Shown: one piece after another, positions 22,988 through 35,469 of the stretch | How positions within the stretch are numbered: position 1 is the first letter of the stretch | Layout of the letters: the number at the start of each line of letters is the position of its first letter | Assembly: GCA_030704615.1 (NCBI GenBank) | Contig: CM060733.1 | Location: 56,172,001-56,236,000, forward strand | Direction of reading: 5' to 3' | Source of the DNA: Takakia lepidozioides | Taxonomy: Eukaryota > Streptophyta > Takakiopsida > Takakiales > Takakiaceae | DNA: 64,000 bases | Notes under the pieces: model-generated | Database searches by the model: none | The model's input: only the letters and a program-made list of their open reading frames with translations | What the model was told of the DNA's origin: nothing | Program-made: the position numbers and the translations under genes

Positions 22988-23988
22988 GTGCAGATACCCT
23001 ATCCTTTACAGATAAATTTAGTCACCTCACCTCCAGATTTATATAAACAAGTGGATAACATACGAACCCCATGCGAAAAACTAACTTGCTAAGCAGATTA
23101 TCCCGCAATGAAGACAGAAGCTGAGGAAATGCATGGCCTCACGCAACCCACACCTTGGCACACACCCTGTCAAGGCCGGAATATAGTGGCGTCGAGGAGA
23201 GAGAGAGAGAGAGAAAGAACTGGCGCAACAAATTGACATTTCTACTTACCCATGCCATCGTTTCCAGCTCACCCAAAAGACAACTTGCGAACCCATTTAC
23301 ATAATCTTGTGCTTTTCCTCATTTACACACTTTTGAAACCAAGGCATATTTGTGACACAATCATCAAAATATGCACTGCTCGACACCACCACATGCAATT
23401 GGGAAAGCGCCTGAGGAAGATCAGGCAAAAGCTCAAACTGCAATTGTTCCTAATCTTCATCACCATGATTTGCAATGAAACCATCTGTTTGGAGCACAAA
23501 TCAGCTCCATATCTGAGCATATGCTCACAAAGAATTGTGGAATAGAAGGATAAAAGATGGGCTCTGAAGGTTGAGCAGTTAGGATGCCATAACTACACAC
23601 AACAACACAGACAAGCAGATGCTCGCCCAAATCACAGGTCTTCTTAAGGAGACTTTGATATACAACCAAGGGAGAGTATCAGAACCCTCGATGGGGCTTC
23701 ATCCCCTCGCCGAAAAAAAAATCCCTCTAATGTGCATCATGGGTATATATTATATATATATATATATATACACCTAAAGGCCAACCACAGCTAGTGTAAA
23801 TAAGAGCCTCTTCCCCTTGCGGGTACTGCCGGAACGGGTATACAAGTATACACTCTGCCCCCCCTCCGCACAACTGCTTGTTACTATGACAGTCTTACTG
23901 AGATTTGCGGCCGGCCGAGTTGGAGACACTCCCTCCGACCTCCGCCCTGCAGAATGCCCGGTGACAAGGCTGGGAGTCTCACATTTCC
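22988..23988. other. Repeat-poor AT-rich intergenic DNA with microsatellites
   Basis: No exon was recognised. A GA run lies at 23193-23217 and a TA run at about 23747-23771. The left end should contain the promoter of the NlpC/P60 gene. Confidence 0.45.
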
Positions 23989-25911
23989 ATGTAAAATCGT
24001 TAGAATACTTTTTAAAATGATTTTGGTTATGTGGTGAACATATTTCAATTTACATAACACGGTGTCATATATGGATTTGATTTTAATGCTAACAGGTGAT
24101 GATGAGTACTCATTTCCAAACTTTTTGCTTCTTCACCATTCTTTGTATATATACTCTAAAAATAGAGATCTATTATTAGATTACAAATACACATCGACGA
24201 ACTCCATGATAGAATATAAATGTTTGTAAGAACATGAAGACTGATCTTGCCAAGCAAGCGTAACTTATCGAGGCCATTTCATCCCCGGAGGAACACCATG
24301 TTGAACTTTGAATCCATCACATTTTCTTGGATATTGTTCGCTGAAGTCGTCACTAGGATCAGTGCGGAGCAACGGAAAGCCCGGCTAGCACATCTTGTAG
24401 TACAATGTTTGTAAGAAGAAAATGTCATTGCCTTGGTGGTATGATACATTACTTCACGACATGTGGGTTTGTGTACAAACCTCTCACCATATCACCAAGA
24501 CAGTGATATTTTCTTCTCATAATTGTTGTACCATACACCCAAGATAAAGAAAAATGTCATATAGCACACATTGGCGGAGTCACGGACGAGGATGGAATAT
24601 AAAGTGATGGCTGAATAAGCATAGATAAATGAAAAACATATGTTTGTCTTGGATGAAAGAAATGACGTGTATTGCAGAGCTCTTGAAAAATAGTTCCCTC
24701 AAAAACAAAAACAAAAACAAACATGCAACTTCATGAACAGTCACTTAGGCTACCTTTCTCGTGCTCGGAACTACTCGCGTTGGAGGTGCCCAGTCATATC
24801 TTGGTCAAATTCTTGTTTTCTCTTGTTCGACAAGCTCTTTGAGCTCTCGGCTGCAATCGCAGCGTATTGTGCGAGAACACGACGTCACATATTGGATTCT
24901 TTGATGGTTGTCTCTGAGCCTTAGAACTTTGAGGCATGTTTAGAGGCCACCTCTCATCTTCTTATATTCTTGGGATGTTCGCAGGTAGTTTTTTTGAAAG
25001 GGCGTTCTAGGATAGTGGATAAAATTAGACACCTCCACCATAACCACCGACTCATAAAAGACCACCATAGGGAGTCCACAAACCAAGCACATTTCCATTC
25101 ATCGCTAGAGAAATTCAAAGCAAAGCAACATACCGCTTTATTGTGAAAATGACCACCAAATTGAACTTTGAATCCTCATCCTACACCAAGATAAAGAAAC
25201 TTTCATATTGTGTACACATCAAAGTCACGGAGGAGGATAAAAAAGATGTAGATGCCCGCCCATTAACAAACACCCAGTTCCATCCAGTAATCAGATTGTA
25301 CTCTTTATGTGACCGTTTGAAGCCCCAAGCATGAAAAATTGGACCGGGTCTCATTTACGAGGGTGGGCTGCCACCCAAAACTAGCTTTGTGTACAACGTT
25401 ATATACAACTTTGTATTTGCTAGCGTTGCTTAGCAAATACACATCGACGAACTCTATAATGATAGATAGACTAAAAAAAGACCACCATAGGAAGTCCACA
25501 AACCATGCAAATATCACTGGAGGAATTCAGAGCTCAGAGCAACATACAGCTTTATTGTTCACGAAGGTCTTCTTAGGTGCTTCTTGTGTAGTGGTGTGTC
25601 TTAAACATATGTACATCTTTTTTCTCCTACCTGCTTCTTGCATACATGTTGGATACTTAGTTGACATGAATATATGAAGAGGTACATCTAGGAAGATTGT
25701 CAGGAAATTGACATCTACGCTTTGAAAAACCGTTTAGTCGATTTGTTATGGAGGCTTCTGTAAGGTGCCGATGTAGGGTGCATCCCATTTTGGTTACCGT
25801 CGAACCATTTCAAAGTAACTCAAGTTCTTGATCTGTTTTGATTTTATATTCCCTGCCCAACGTCTCTTTTTCCGTCCCTGAATCATCACTACCTGCCCCA
25901 TGCATAATATC
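23989..25911 (+). repeat. Copy 1 of a large direct duplication
   Basis: Starts at ATGTAAAATCGTTAGAATA and ends at ATGCATAATATC. It matches 26685-28043 closely except for about 510 bases (24345-24853) that copy 2 lacks. No coding capacity was recognised; open frames inside it are short and repeated with the DNA. A smaller block with GATGCCCGCCCATTAA-type sequence (about 25178-25395) recurs, diverged, at 25977-26090 and 26297-26516. Confidence 0.75.
24399..24533. repeat. Foldback (MITE-like) element, copy 1
   Basis: The two arms of about 48 bases are imperfect reverse complements: GTACAATGTTTGTAAGAAGA on the left pairs with the right arm ending TTCTTCTCATAATTGTTGTAC. They flank a spacer of about 40 bases. 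A related element with the same arm ends lies at 26148-26293. Confidence 0.6.
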
Positions 25912-26147
25912 TTTTGCAAGCTGTACGACGAGCAGTTTGGAGCAATGCTGGAATCATCTTTATGCTTTTACTATGATGTAGATGCATCCACCCCACTGAT
26001 TAACACTCAGTTACACGTAATCAGATTGCCGTCATGACCGTTTGAAGCTCCGAGCACGAAAAGTTGGGCTGAGGCTCATTAACCAAGGCGCTCGCTGAAG
26101 TCGTCACGACTAGGAGTGCGGAGCCAGACGAAGCAATAGTATATTCA

Positions 26148-26293
26148 GTGGTACAATAATTGTGACAAGGAACTGCCATTGCCTTGGTGACCTATGATAC
26201 GTGACTACTCCACGGCCTGTGGGTTTCGGAATTCAAACCGCGTACCATATCACCCAGGCGGTGATGGTTTCTTGATATAATTTTTGTACCACG
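26148..26293. repeat. Foldback (MITE-like) element, copy 2
   Basis: Begins GTGGTACAATAATT and ends AATTTTTGTACCAC, an inverted terminal repeat. Inner arms CATTGCCTTGGTGA and TCACCCAGGCGGTG also pair. It resembles 24399-24533 but is well diverged from it. Confidence 0.58.
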
Positions 26294-26684
26294 TACCTAC
26301 ACCAAGATAAAGAAACTTTCATATTGTGTACACATCAAAGTCACAGAGGATGATGGAATAGATATAGATGCCCGCCCATTAATAAACACCCAGTTGCATC
26401 CAGTAATCAGATTGTACTCTTCATGTGACATTTAAAGGCCCTGAGCATAAAAAAATTGGACCGGGTTTCATTTATCAGGGTGGGGTGGCACCCAACACTA
26501 GCTTTGTAAAAGGGCCAATATCTCACAGGCTCTACTACTACAACTTTATTTATCCACGTACCGATTATATCAAATAGGATAGTTCGTGGAACACGTTTAA
26601 GTATTTAGTAAAGGGAAAAGAAGATAAACTACGTGTGATTTGACATGAATCTAATTATTTTAAATGCTCCTGAAGGCATATTCG

Positions 26685-28043
26685 ATGTAAAATCGTTAGA
26701 ATACTTTTAAAAATGATTTTGGTTCTGTGGTGAACACGTTTCAATTTACATAACACGGTGTTCTATATGGATTTGATTTAATGCTAACCAAACTTTTTGC
26801 TTCTTCTCTATTCTTTGTATATATACTCTAAAATAGAGATCTATTATTAGATTACAAATACACATCGACGAACTCTATGATAGAATATAGATGTTTGTAA
26901 GAACATGAAGACTGATCTTGCCAAGCAAGTGTAACTTATGAGGCCATTTCATCCCCAGAGGAACACCATGTTGAACTTTGAATCCATCACATTTCTTGGA
27001 TATTGTTCGCTGAACAATCGCAGCGTATTGTGCGAGAACACGACGTCACATATTGGATTCTTTGATGGTTGTCTCTGAGCCTTAGAACTTTGAGGCATAG
27101 AGGCCACCTCTCATCTTCTTACATTCTTGGGATGTTCGCAGGTAGTTTTTTTGAAAGGGCGTTCTAGGACAGTGGATAAAATCAGACACCTCCACCATAA
27201 CCACTGACTCATGAAAGACCACCATAGGGAGTTCACAAACCAAACACATTTCCATTCATCGCTAGAGAAATTCAAAGCATACCACTTTATTGTGAAAAGG
27301 ACCACCAAATTGAACTTTGAATCCATCATCCTACACCAAGATAAAGAAACTTTCATATTGTGTACACATCAAAGTCACGGAGGAGGATAAAATAGATGTA
27401 GATGCCCGCCCATTAACAAACGCCCAGTTCCATCCAGTAATCAGATTGTACTCTTTATGTGACTGTTTGAAGCCCCAAGCATGAAAAATTGGACCGGGTC
27501 TCATTTACGAGGGTGGGCTGCCACCCAAAACTAGCTTTGTGTACAACGTTATATACAACTTTGTATTTGCTAGCGTTGCTTAGCAAATACACATCGACGA
27601 ACTCTATAATGATAGATAGACTAAAAAAAGACCACCATAGGAAGTCCACAAACCATGCAAATATCACTGGAGGAATTCAGAGCTCAGAGCAACATACAGC
27701 TTTATTTTCACGAAGGTCTTCTTAGGTGCCTCTTGTGTAGTGGTGTGTCTTAAACATATGTACATCTTTTTTCTCCTACCTGCTTCTTGCATACATGTTG
27801 GATGCTTAGTTGACATGAATATATGAAGAGGTACATCTATTGACATCTGTGCTTTGAAAAACCGTTAGTCGATTTGTTATGGAGGCTTCTGTAAGGTGCC
27901 GATGTAGGGTGCTATCCCATTTTGGTTACCGTCGAACCATTTCAAAATAACTCAAGTTCTTGATCTGTTTTGATTTTATATTCCATGCCCAACGTCTCTT
28001 TTTCCGTCCCTGAATCATCACTACCTGCCCCATGCGTAATATC
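26685..28043 (+). repeat. Copy 2 of the large direct duplication
   Basis: Near-identical to 23989-25911. The offset is 2696 bases at the left and 2132 at the right, because about 510 bases present in copy 1 are absent here; the junction reads GCTGAACAATCGCAG. The high identity suggests a fairly recent duplication. Confidence 0.75.
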
Positions 28044-28260
28044 GAGGCTTGTCCTCCATATAGCATGTGTGGAATGGCATTGCAAAAATAGCGGAACAAT
28101 ATGTGCATGGCTGGCTGTATAAAATTCCGATTTCCTCCCGAGTTCCGTCTCTTGGATGTTGTTTGCAAGTGGACCCATCGATGCAGGACGAAATGGGCAT
28201 GTGTGGCGGAATTTTTTGTGCAACGAACCAGTGGACCTTCCAAGTGTTACCATGACAGTA

Positions 28261-28560
28261 CGGGGATTTAGAGACCCAGCCGGGGGACCATTGAAATGGT
28301 GAAACGGGTGGGGACACACTGCAGACAGAGGGCTGACCAGATGGGCAGAGCAGGAGAAGAGAAGAGTGCACCATGCCAGTCCAGACGAGAAGACCGAACC
28401 AACAGACCAGCCTGGAGAACTCTGGTAAGACCTCGACGGCAGACCGAGTGCAGACAATCTTTGCCTCACGAATGCGACAGACCAGTGCCACAGACCCTTT
28501 TGGCAGACCCTTTTGGCCGACCCTTTTGGTGGAGACTTAGGGCAGACCACGGAAGTCCTT
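28261..28560 (+). repeat. CAGACC motif array upstream of the unknown gene
   Basis: AGACC occurs nine times in 300 bases, six of them as CAGACC. Three near-perfect tandem units of the form CAGACCCTTTTGGC lie at about 28491-28530. Similar arrays occur downstream at 31600-31830 and inverted at 30120-30500. Confidence 0.65.
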
Positions 28561-30119
28561 GGCGGTGGCCATTATTGTGTCTTCGGGACGTTTGATGTTT
28601 CGACGACAGTCCAATGGCCGACGTGCATGGCCTCGGCGGTCGCACGCGTGCTCCTGTCACGCTTAGCAGTGAGCCGTTACTTTGGGGTCCTCGCCTCTTC
28701 CTCCTCTTGCGTCTTTCGCATCTCTCCACTTTGGGACTGCACGGTGTGTTGCGCTTCGCTGTTTCTGCCTCTTCGACTCGACGATTCGTTTGTAGCGCCC
28801 GCCCGCTCTTCAAAGGCCGCGTGCCCGTCGTTGCCGAAGTGCAAAGGTATCAACTTCACCAGACTTCTTCACCGCCATACCTTCATTTCCTTTTTTGCTT
28901 GCTCTTCTTCATTTGCATTTAGCAGACCGTCTCTGACACAATTCCTCCTTAGGTTGTAGCCATGGAAGAAGCTTGCCCAAAGGGCGGAGCCGATTGGGTG
29001 GAATATGTGCATGCCCCTCGCCACAAAGCCAAGAGAAGGTACTGGTATGAGCCAAGTGAGTACGATGCTAAAATAGTAGAAGCATTTTTGGACTTGTGCG
29101 TAGCGAAGGAGAAAGAGAACTGGCCAAAGGATCGGTTTCAGTGCCCCTTTTGCCCCGATATTATGGACAAAGAGACTCTAAACCGCCATGCCCTTGATGG
29201 AGGATGCAAAGGTATGGTCCCTGAGAACTTCAAGCCTTGTCCCAAGCCAAGTTCGTCTAAGGCCGCAAAAGAAATCACTGCAAAGTGTAGGGGTGCGCAT
29301 GCCGTCGCTCGGTCTGCTGAGGAAGTGCGGCAGCGTTATTATACTGAAGCCGACCTGCTGGGCCTCGGCCTCGTTGTGCCAGTGAAGAAAAGGAAGCTCC
29401 GTGATGGAGCTAAAAAAAATGTAGACCGCAAAAGTCACAGATCTGGCAGTACCAGTACTGGCAGACCACGGGATATGAGAGTGAGTAGCAAAGAATTGCA
29501 ACCGGGTCAGTCCCAGCAGACCAACACCAGCAGACCACAGGCTGCCGTTTCAACTTTGTCGTCCAGTGGGGATGACTCAAGTGAGGAAGACTCTCATGAA
29601 GAGGAGGATCATGTTCAGGACATGTCGACGAAGCGGCCGGGACTACTTGTGAGACCGTACTTGGTGAACGACCCCATTGGGTACGCCCCGCCGGTACATG
29701 ACATAACCCTTGACTCGGACATCCCCATGGAGGAATCACACCCTCAAACAGACCCACAACGCCCACCACATATCAGACCCAACAAGCACACCAAGAAACA
29801 GCAGACCCTGACTGACGCTCATGGAGATGTAACGGGCACCCCTGTCCGCCCTAGCACATTGTACCTGCTTCCCCACGGTCTTCTGCCAGACCAGTACCCT
29901 GATGAATCAGATCCGGATTTTTTCCCCTTTTTGTATGCTTATGTGAGATCAGGGCAGATACAGCAGACCGTTGACACAGTCGAGAAGAAGTGGGTGGAGG
30001 CACGATCACACCCAAGGGATGAAGACTACAACGGCCTCCAGGTACTTGAACCACTCTTTCTGCCGTCTACCGTATTTGAGTATTTCGATATCCTGGTTGC
30101 AATTAGTGATATGTTATGC

Positions 30120-30500
30120 TGGGTGTTGTATGTGTGCCCGCTGCTGTCGGTCTACTGTTCTGGGTTTGCTATTCTGTACATGGTACTGCATTACTTGTTC
30201 TGGCTGTGGTCTGCTCTATAGGTCCAGAACCGTGCGACTACTTTCCCCTGTTGCAAATCTTAGTGTTATTATTATTATTATATATGTGGTCTGCTGCGAA
30301 CCGTCTACTGTTTTGGGTTTGCTTTGCTTTGAAAGGCGCACTACTGCCGTGGCTGTGGTCTGCTGCATGGGTCCACGGCTATGGTCTACTACTATGCTCT
30401 ACTGGTCTACTGTAATGTCCTACTGGTGTATAGTCTACTGGTCTGCTGTCAGGCCCAATCTTGACTGGTCTACTGGTCTATGGTCTACTGGTCTAATGTG
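30120..30500 (-). repeat. Inverted CAGACC-type array inside the intron
   Basis: GGTCTRCTG (the reverse complement of CAGYAGACC) occurs about ten times in the intron 30042-30527, several back to back at 30375-30495. Orientation is opposite to the arrays in the exons and flanks. Confidence 0.6.
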
Positions 30501-31599
30501 AAGGCCAATATTGCTGTTTGTTTTCAGGAGGTGAATGCGCAAGACAACCGAGTGTACAGGGCTTTGCAAATCTGGAAGTACAGGTTGAATGGTCCTCCCT
30601 TGGAAAATACACTTGTCCGGAATGAGGTCCGTGACATTCGTGACTACATCCTGAGTTTGTATCCACAGTCGGCTGATGCCATTGCATCAATTCAGGATGG
30701 TACCACTGGCCGCGCAGCAGGCCTCCCTCCGTCTGCTGTAAAGGCTTTTGAGAGCGCCGGTTAGACTAGGGGACCCGGCTCAGTGGACCTTTCTTCCGTG
30801 ACCCGTCCTCCAGCGGACCTTCGTACCTCTTCAGCAGACCCTCAGTAGACCACATTGCGTGGTCGAACTGTTTTCCCATTTGGCAGACCATGGCGACCTC
30901 CACAGCGGTCTGCAACTGATGAGGAGGACCCCACTCTTCCGAAGTTTCGTTGTGGGGAAAGCAATCGGCATCTGGACTGGTACAATGAACTTCACCGCAT
31001 CGTCGCCTCCCGGTGGACCTTTGCTCTACAGCACTCATCAATGGAGTTCACGGCGGAGGAGGCCACCCGTGTTTTGGACAAAGCCCGTGAGTATGGAGTG
31101 GCGCTTCTGGCAGAGGAGACCGAGCCACCACTTATCGCGCAGCTCTTTCTCATGCACGACCCACGCCCACTGGAGATAAGACACATGGCCATCACCCACC
31201 CAATATTTGGTGTTTGTCCGAAGCACTTAGCGAGCTTGACAGAGACTGCTTTTGAGGAGATGGCAGATTGTTTCCTCCGCCGTCAATGGATGCAATTTGG
31301 CAATTTCAGGTTTTACACCAAATTAAAATAAAACGTTCACAACCTGCGGATGGACCTGCTGCACGGAAGCGAAGAGGCTCGGGAAAGTATCACGCAAGAC
31401 GCCATGATGTGCTTTGTGACTGTGCAGGAGCGTGCGGTTTTCGACATTGCATTCAACAAACGACATGCTTTCCAAGTGTTCTGGAGCGGGTTTCTAGCAG
31501 AGGACCGTGTTGCAGCTCTGGGAGAGCTTGATGAGGCCTTCATGGATCGGCTTATGAAAGATATTGGGCTGTGGACCACAGTCCTAGATCATGGTATGT

Positions 31600-31830
31600 C
31601 ATCAGATCTAACAGACCTTGTTAACAGACCTTTTATACCGACCTTTTAAACAGACCTTTTACACAGACCTTTTGAACAGACCTTTTAAACAGACCTTTTA
31701 AACAGACCTTGACGTTGACCACGAACGAAGACCTTCTAGCAGACTTTATGAACCATGACAACCAACAGAGCCCCATATGAATCAAACCCCCATGAATTCT
31801 TCCGTTTGTTAGCAGACCAGGGATGAGTGG
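31600..31830 (+). repeat. CAGACC motif array downstream
   Basis: AACAGACCTTTTAAA-type units of about 14-15 bases are repeated, with seven CAGACC in the first 115 bases and another at 31813. The array lies inside the last intron of the unknown gene (31594-31862). Confidence 0.65.
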
Positions 31831-31933
31831 TTTCTTTTTGACGTGTTTGTGACATGTTGCAGAGTATGATCCAGAGGACGAGCTTGGAGTTCTGCAAGCA
31901 TGTAAGACAGCCTAAACCCTATCTACATATTAT

Positions 31934-31997
31934 GCATGTACATGTCCGGCAAGCACAAGCACAGGGCATGTACATGTCCGGCAAGCACAAGCACAGG
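31934..31997 (+). repeat. 32-base tandem repeat, two copies
   Basis: The unit starting GCATGTACATGTCCGGCAAG is present twice in exact tandem, with the start of a third copy (GCATGAAC) following. Confidence 0.8.
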
Positions 31998-34205
31998 GCA
32001 TGAACAAAGAGGCAGTGCGGGAATATGGTGCAGACATGACAGAGGTTAGATATGTGTTAGCTCTTGGAGCTCTTCGCGGTCCGGGCTTCGCGTTAACATG
32101 CACATTTATGTAAAATTAGGTGAAACACCCGTCTCTACTCTTTTCTCCAAGTACAAAGTCGGGCACTCTCTGCCACGGAATACAGTCCGTGCGGACCCGC
32201 ACTTGAGAGCCCATGTATCTAGAGCGACTCTCATTCTTCCAGTAAAGGTCTTTGCAGGAAAATGACCCATCTTTTGGTGTTTGAAGACATTGTCGCAGTG
32301 GACGTATAAGAAAGCTTTCTGGTTGGGCATCGACGGCCGCTGCCATATACACTGCAGTACCCCTTCGCGTACTCGAAAACACTTGCAATACGACCTGGAA
32401 AAGTGGAAGCGAAGGACGACAACACGCACGTTCTTGGCAGGACGGAAGCACGTTGGCAGGAACAGACCAAAGGGAGGAAAAGATCGATGAAACAGTCTTC
32501 GCCCACGATTGGCGACGGCTGCCATGCCCTAAATCCGGACGGCTACGATAGCAGCGCAGCATCACTGTGAGATGGGCGGCACATCATCCGGGGTGCGTTT
32601 GGGTCTGCTGGCTGTTTGGTGGCAGACCGCGCAGACCGAGCTTGGGCAGACCCCAGCAAGGGTAGACCCACTGGGGACCCGATGGCGGGCGGACCCAGCA
32701 GCGAGGGCGGGCGGGCGGGGGCCGTGGTCCGGGGGCGGGTTGGGCGGCGTATGGGCAGGGCCACGGGCGGCTGGCAGGTGGGGGTGGGCGAGGCGGGGGA
32801 GGGCGACCCCGCGTCCGTGCGGTCGTGCGCGCCCTGTCCCACTCGCGCGACATAAACTCCCAATTATTCAAAAATGAGAGGCGTAAATATTCAGTAGTGA
32901 CAGTTCCTTTGCCATGCCCGCGAATTTTCGGTAGCCACGTCATAATGACGCTGGCTCCCTGGTCCCCCATCTGCGCACCTCCCCAAGCTCCACACGTCTG
33001 GCCACATATGTGGGCCGCCGATTCCATGCCATGGAGGCTGTTTGGTTTTGGCTCGCCACTCCTATGGGCCCGCCTTTCCCTGCCCTGCCCCTATTTTTCC
33101 CAAAAATATGTATGTTCCCAAAAAAATATATTTCTCATATTTTAAGAAAACATATTAAAAACGGAAACACCATAGAGCGGCCAAACCCCACTAGGACAAA
33201 GAGATGTACTGAAGTACTGGAGTTACATAGCAACAGTATTCATGGTGCATACAGCTTGAGATAGTGTGGGGGGATAAACAGTCAAAAGAAAAGTTCTGGG
33301 GCGTATTGGGGAGTTACGTGAATGACAACATCTGCTTCTGCTCCTCCCATACAGCGATCTCTACAGAAAGGCTGAAACTACTGATTGGGCTGAACCCTCT
33401 CAGCTTCGAGCTGCTGGACAGGCAAGCTTCCGCCACAAACGATCCACTCTTGACCACATTTTCACTCTACAAACTATGACTGCAACAGATGCATCAGACT
33501 GAAGCTCATAGAAATAAGGCGAATCTGGAACCCAATCATTCGATAGTAAAATCTTGCAGCCCAAGTACCTGTCTGCAGCTCTCTCTCCCTCTCTTCTAAG
33601 GACAACCTGCAGCGTGAGGATCGCCAGTGCCGCTTGCGCTAGAGACAACAGTTGGGAAATTGGAAGTGAAGAACATTTCTTTTTTCGCTACTACGAGACA
33701 CGTGGGACTCGGTAGACACACACTGTCTAGCCTATTCCGAAATAGCCAATCTCTAGAGAGGTTCTCTGAGGATCAGAAATGCTTAGCAGCATATCTGCAA
33801 GAGGCATGCACTCTTGAAGATTGCAGAATCCTTAATAGTTTGGGAATGCTTGTTGGGGGGGGGGGGGGGCTCTCTCTTTCTTGGTTCATGCTTTCTCATC
33901 CCATAGGCTCTTTGATCTTCCCATGGCATTATCAAGTATCATTTTATTTGTCTCATTTTGCTGATGTTGATTTTTTCGCCATTCATGATTCATTCATTTG
34001 GGGAATTGAAGTTTCCTCTATGCACTTGAGTCGTAATAGGAGATTGATTAGAAGTGCCACTGTTCTATTTGTATGCTTTCGCATTGAGAGAACATCAACA
34101 GTGCAGCAACAGTACCGTGGGGTTGGAATAGAGGCAAGAAAAACCAAAGCATACTATCTCCATTTGCAATGGTGATAGTACACTTAGAAAGAAAGTGGGT
34201 AGTGC
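31998..34205. other. Non-coding stretch with CAGACC motifs and very GC-rich DNA
   Basis: Further CAGACC copies lie at about 32463 and 32620-32670. The stretch 32570-32850 is extremely GC-rich, with GGGCGGGCGGGCGGGGG at 32705-32721, a canonical G-quadruplex motif. A run of about 14 G lies at 33853-33867. Open frames at 32116-32565 (minus) and 32281-32490 (plus) are not recognisable; the plus one could be part of the element upstream. Confidence 0.5.
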
Positions 34206-34510
34206 CGCACAGACATTTCGAAGGTCAGCACCATTGAAACCCTGTTGAACACAATGAGCAATAATTGTACTGGATCAAGAGAAGCTCACTTCATCAGCAA
34301 GCACCATCACACTTCTACCCAGAAGTATACTTAGAAAGAAAGTGGGTAGTGGTTAGGCAACACCCATCCAGACATGAAAAGCTATTTAAGCAGCTTACTT
34401 CACTTTAGTCATATGTTGGAGGAAAACCACCAGAACCACCAAAACTGTTTCTGAAACCCCTCTCAAGAGGTCTAATTGAACATACACTCAGCAGCCTGGC
34501 TGTGAGGTTA

Positions 34511-34663
<153 letters not shown>

Positions 34664-34844
34664 TCAAACCAACAATCTAGGGCCACCCTCTCCCGGTTGC
34701 AACAACCAGGATGGTAAAGCAAATTCTGCATAAATCTCTCCCTCATGTTCTTAATATCTTACTGTCCCATAAGCTAAATGGACTTCTCATGGATGTAATT
34801 TGTTCCTTGTTTCTCTCTACGTCTCTCTACTTGTTACCAATCTG

Positions 34845-34910
34845 CCCAAACTGGGCGTCTATGGCCACGAGGCTACGGCAAACAACGTCTCATTAGTACA
34901 TCTCATGTAC
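34845..34910 (+). mobile_element. LINE family A 3' end, minimal copy
   Basis: Carries CCCAAACTGGGCG, GGCCACGAGGCTACGGCAAA and a diverged GTACATCTC end, the shared 3' end of the family, without the upstream part. It lies in an intron of the RPT4 copy, in opposite orientation to the gene. Confidence 0.65.
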
Positions 34911-35469
34911 TGAAGAGTGCCATTTGCATGTTTTGAACATCCCATTTGGCTTTGTAAACATCCAGTCCTACACATGAAACACATCCTCCCATGTCTGTCC
35001 ATCCTGCTGTGTTTCACTGTCGGGGATCAGTTCATCACAAATTAAGTCTTAAGGGAAACCTGCAGGCTCAAAGGTGGTCTGCCTACTGCCTGCCTCTGTC
35101 AGTCTCTTGCTCGCTTTAGCGGTAACCCACTGGAAATGAACCTGAAGCAGGAATAAAAGCAGGCAGAGCCAGGTCTCAGGGCACCTTTCCAAGTTGGTCG
35201 AAGCCATCTAGCTGATTCAAGAGCTCCATCAGTGTATGCTGGATCTCCCGATCCGCACTAGTGCCCTCGCTGAATCGCCGGCCACCAATTGCATCAATCT
35301 CATCCATGAAGATAATGCATGGCTACACAGGAACCTCGACATAAACTTCGTCTAGTGTAACTACTCCCAAACCTTCAACTCAATAATATTTAAGCTAAGC
35401 CAAAATAAAGTTATGCATGGAAAAATTACAAAAAGTACAACCACTTCAAGGAATATGAGAGAGAATGTA

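Larger units (their letters stand above)
28962..31915 (+). pseudogene. Unknown zinc-finger gene interrupted by three stop codons, possibly a transposon gene
   Basis: Exon 1 is 28962-30041 (360 codons, intact). It starts MEEACPKGGADW and carries a C2HC-type finger, CPFCPDIMDKETLNRHALDG then GC, followed by a basic segment (VPVKKRKLRDGAKK) and an acidic SGDDSSEEDSHEEED stretch. Exon 2 runs 30528-31593 in one unbroken frame except for TAG at 30762, TAG near 30846 and TAA at 31329. Exon 3 is 31863-31915, ending EYDPEDELGVLQACKTA. All phases close. The second half includes WYNELHRIVASRWTFALQ and KRHAFQVFWSGFLAEDR; I recognise no domain there. The DNA is packed with CAGACC motifs. A decayed DNA-transposon gene with subterminal repeats is the leading guess, but a decayed cellular gene or alternative introns that skip the stops are possible. 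Confidence 0.55.

Noticed and set aside
23747-23771. TA-rich run as a possible replication or promoter element
   Set aside because: A simple TA microsatellite explains it.
25339-25677. Repeated open frames inside the large duplication
   Set aside because: They recur only because the DNA is duplicated, start or end at differing points in the two copies, and are open on both strands.
28513-28959. A 148-codon open frame directly before the unknown gene
   Set aside because: It overlaps the CAGACC array, has skewed composition and matches nothing I know; leader sequence is more likely.
30762-31331. The idea that TAG and TAA encode glutamine here, as in some green algae
   Set aside because: The reductase, RPT4-like and CHD exons avoid in-frame TAG and TAA and end at ordinary stops, so the standard code holds in this genome.
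32116-32565. A 149-codon minus-strand frame
   Set aside because: Several overlapping frames are open on both strands in GC-rich DNA, so openness is not evidence of coding.
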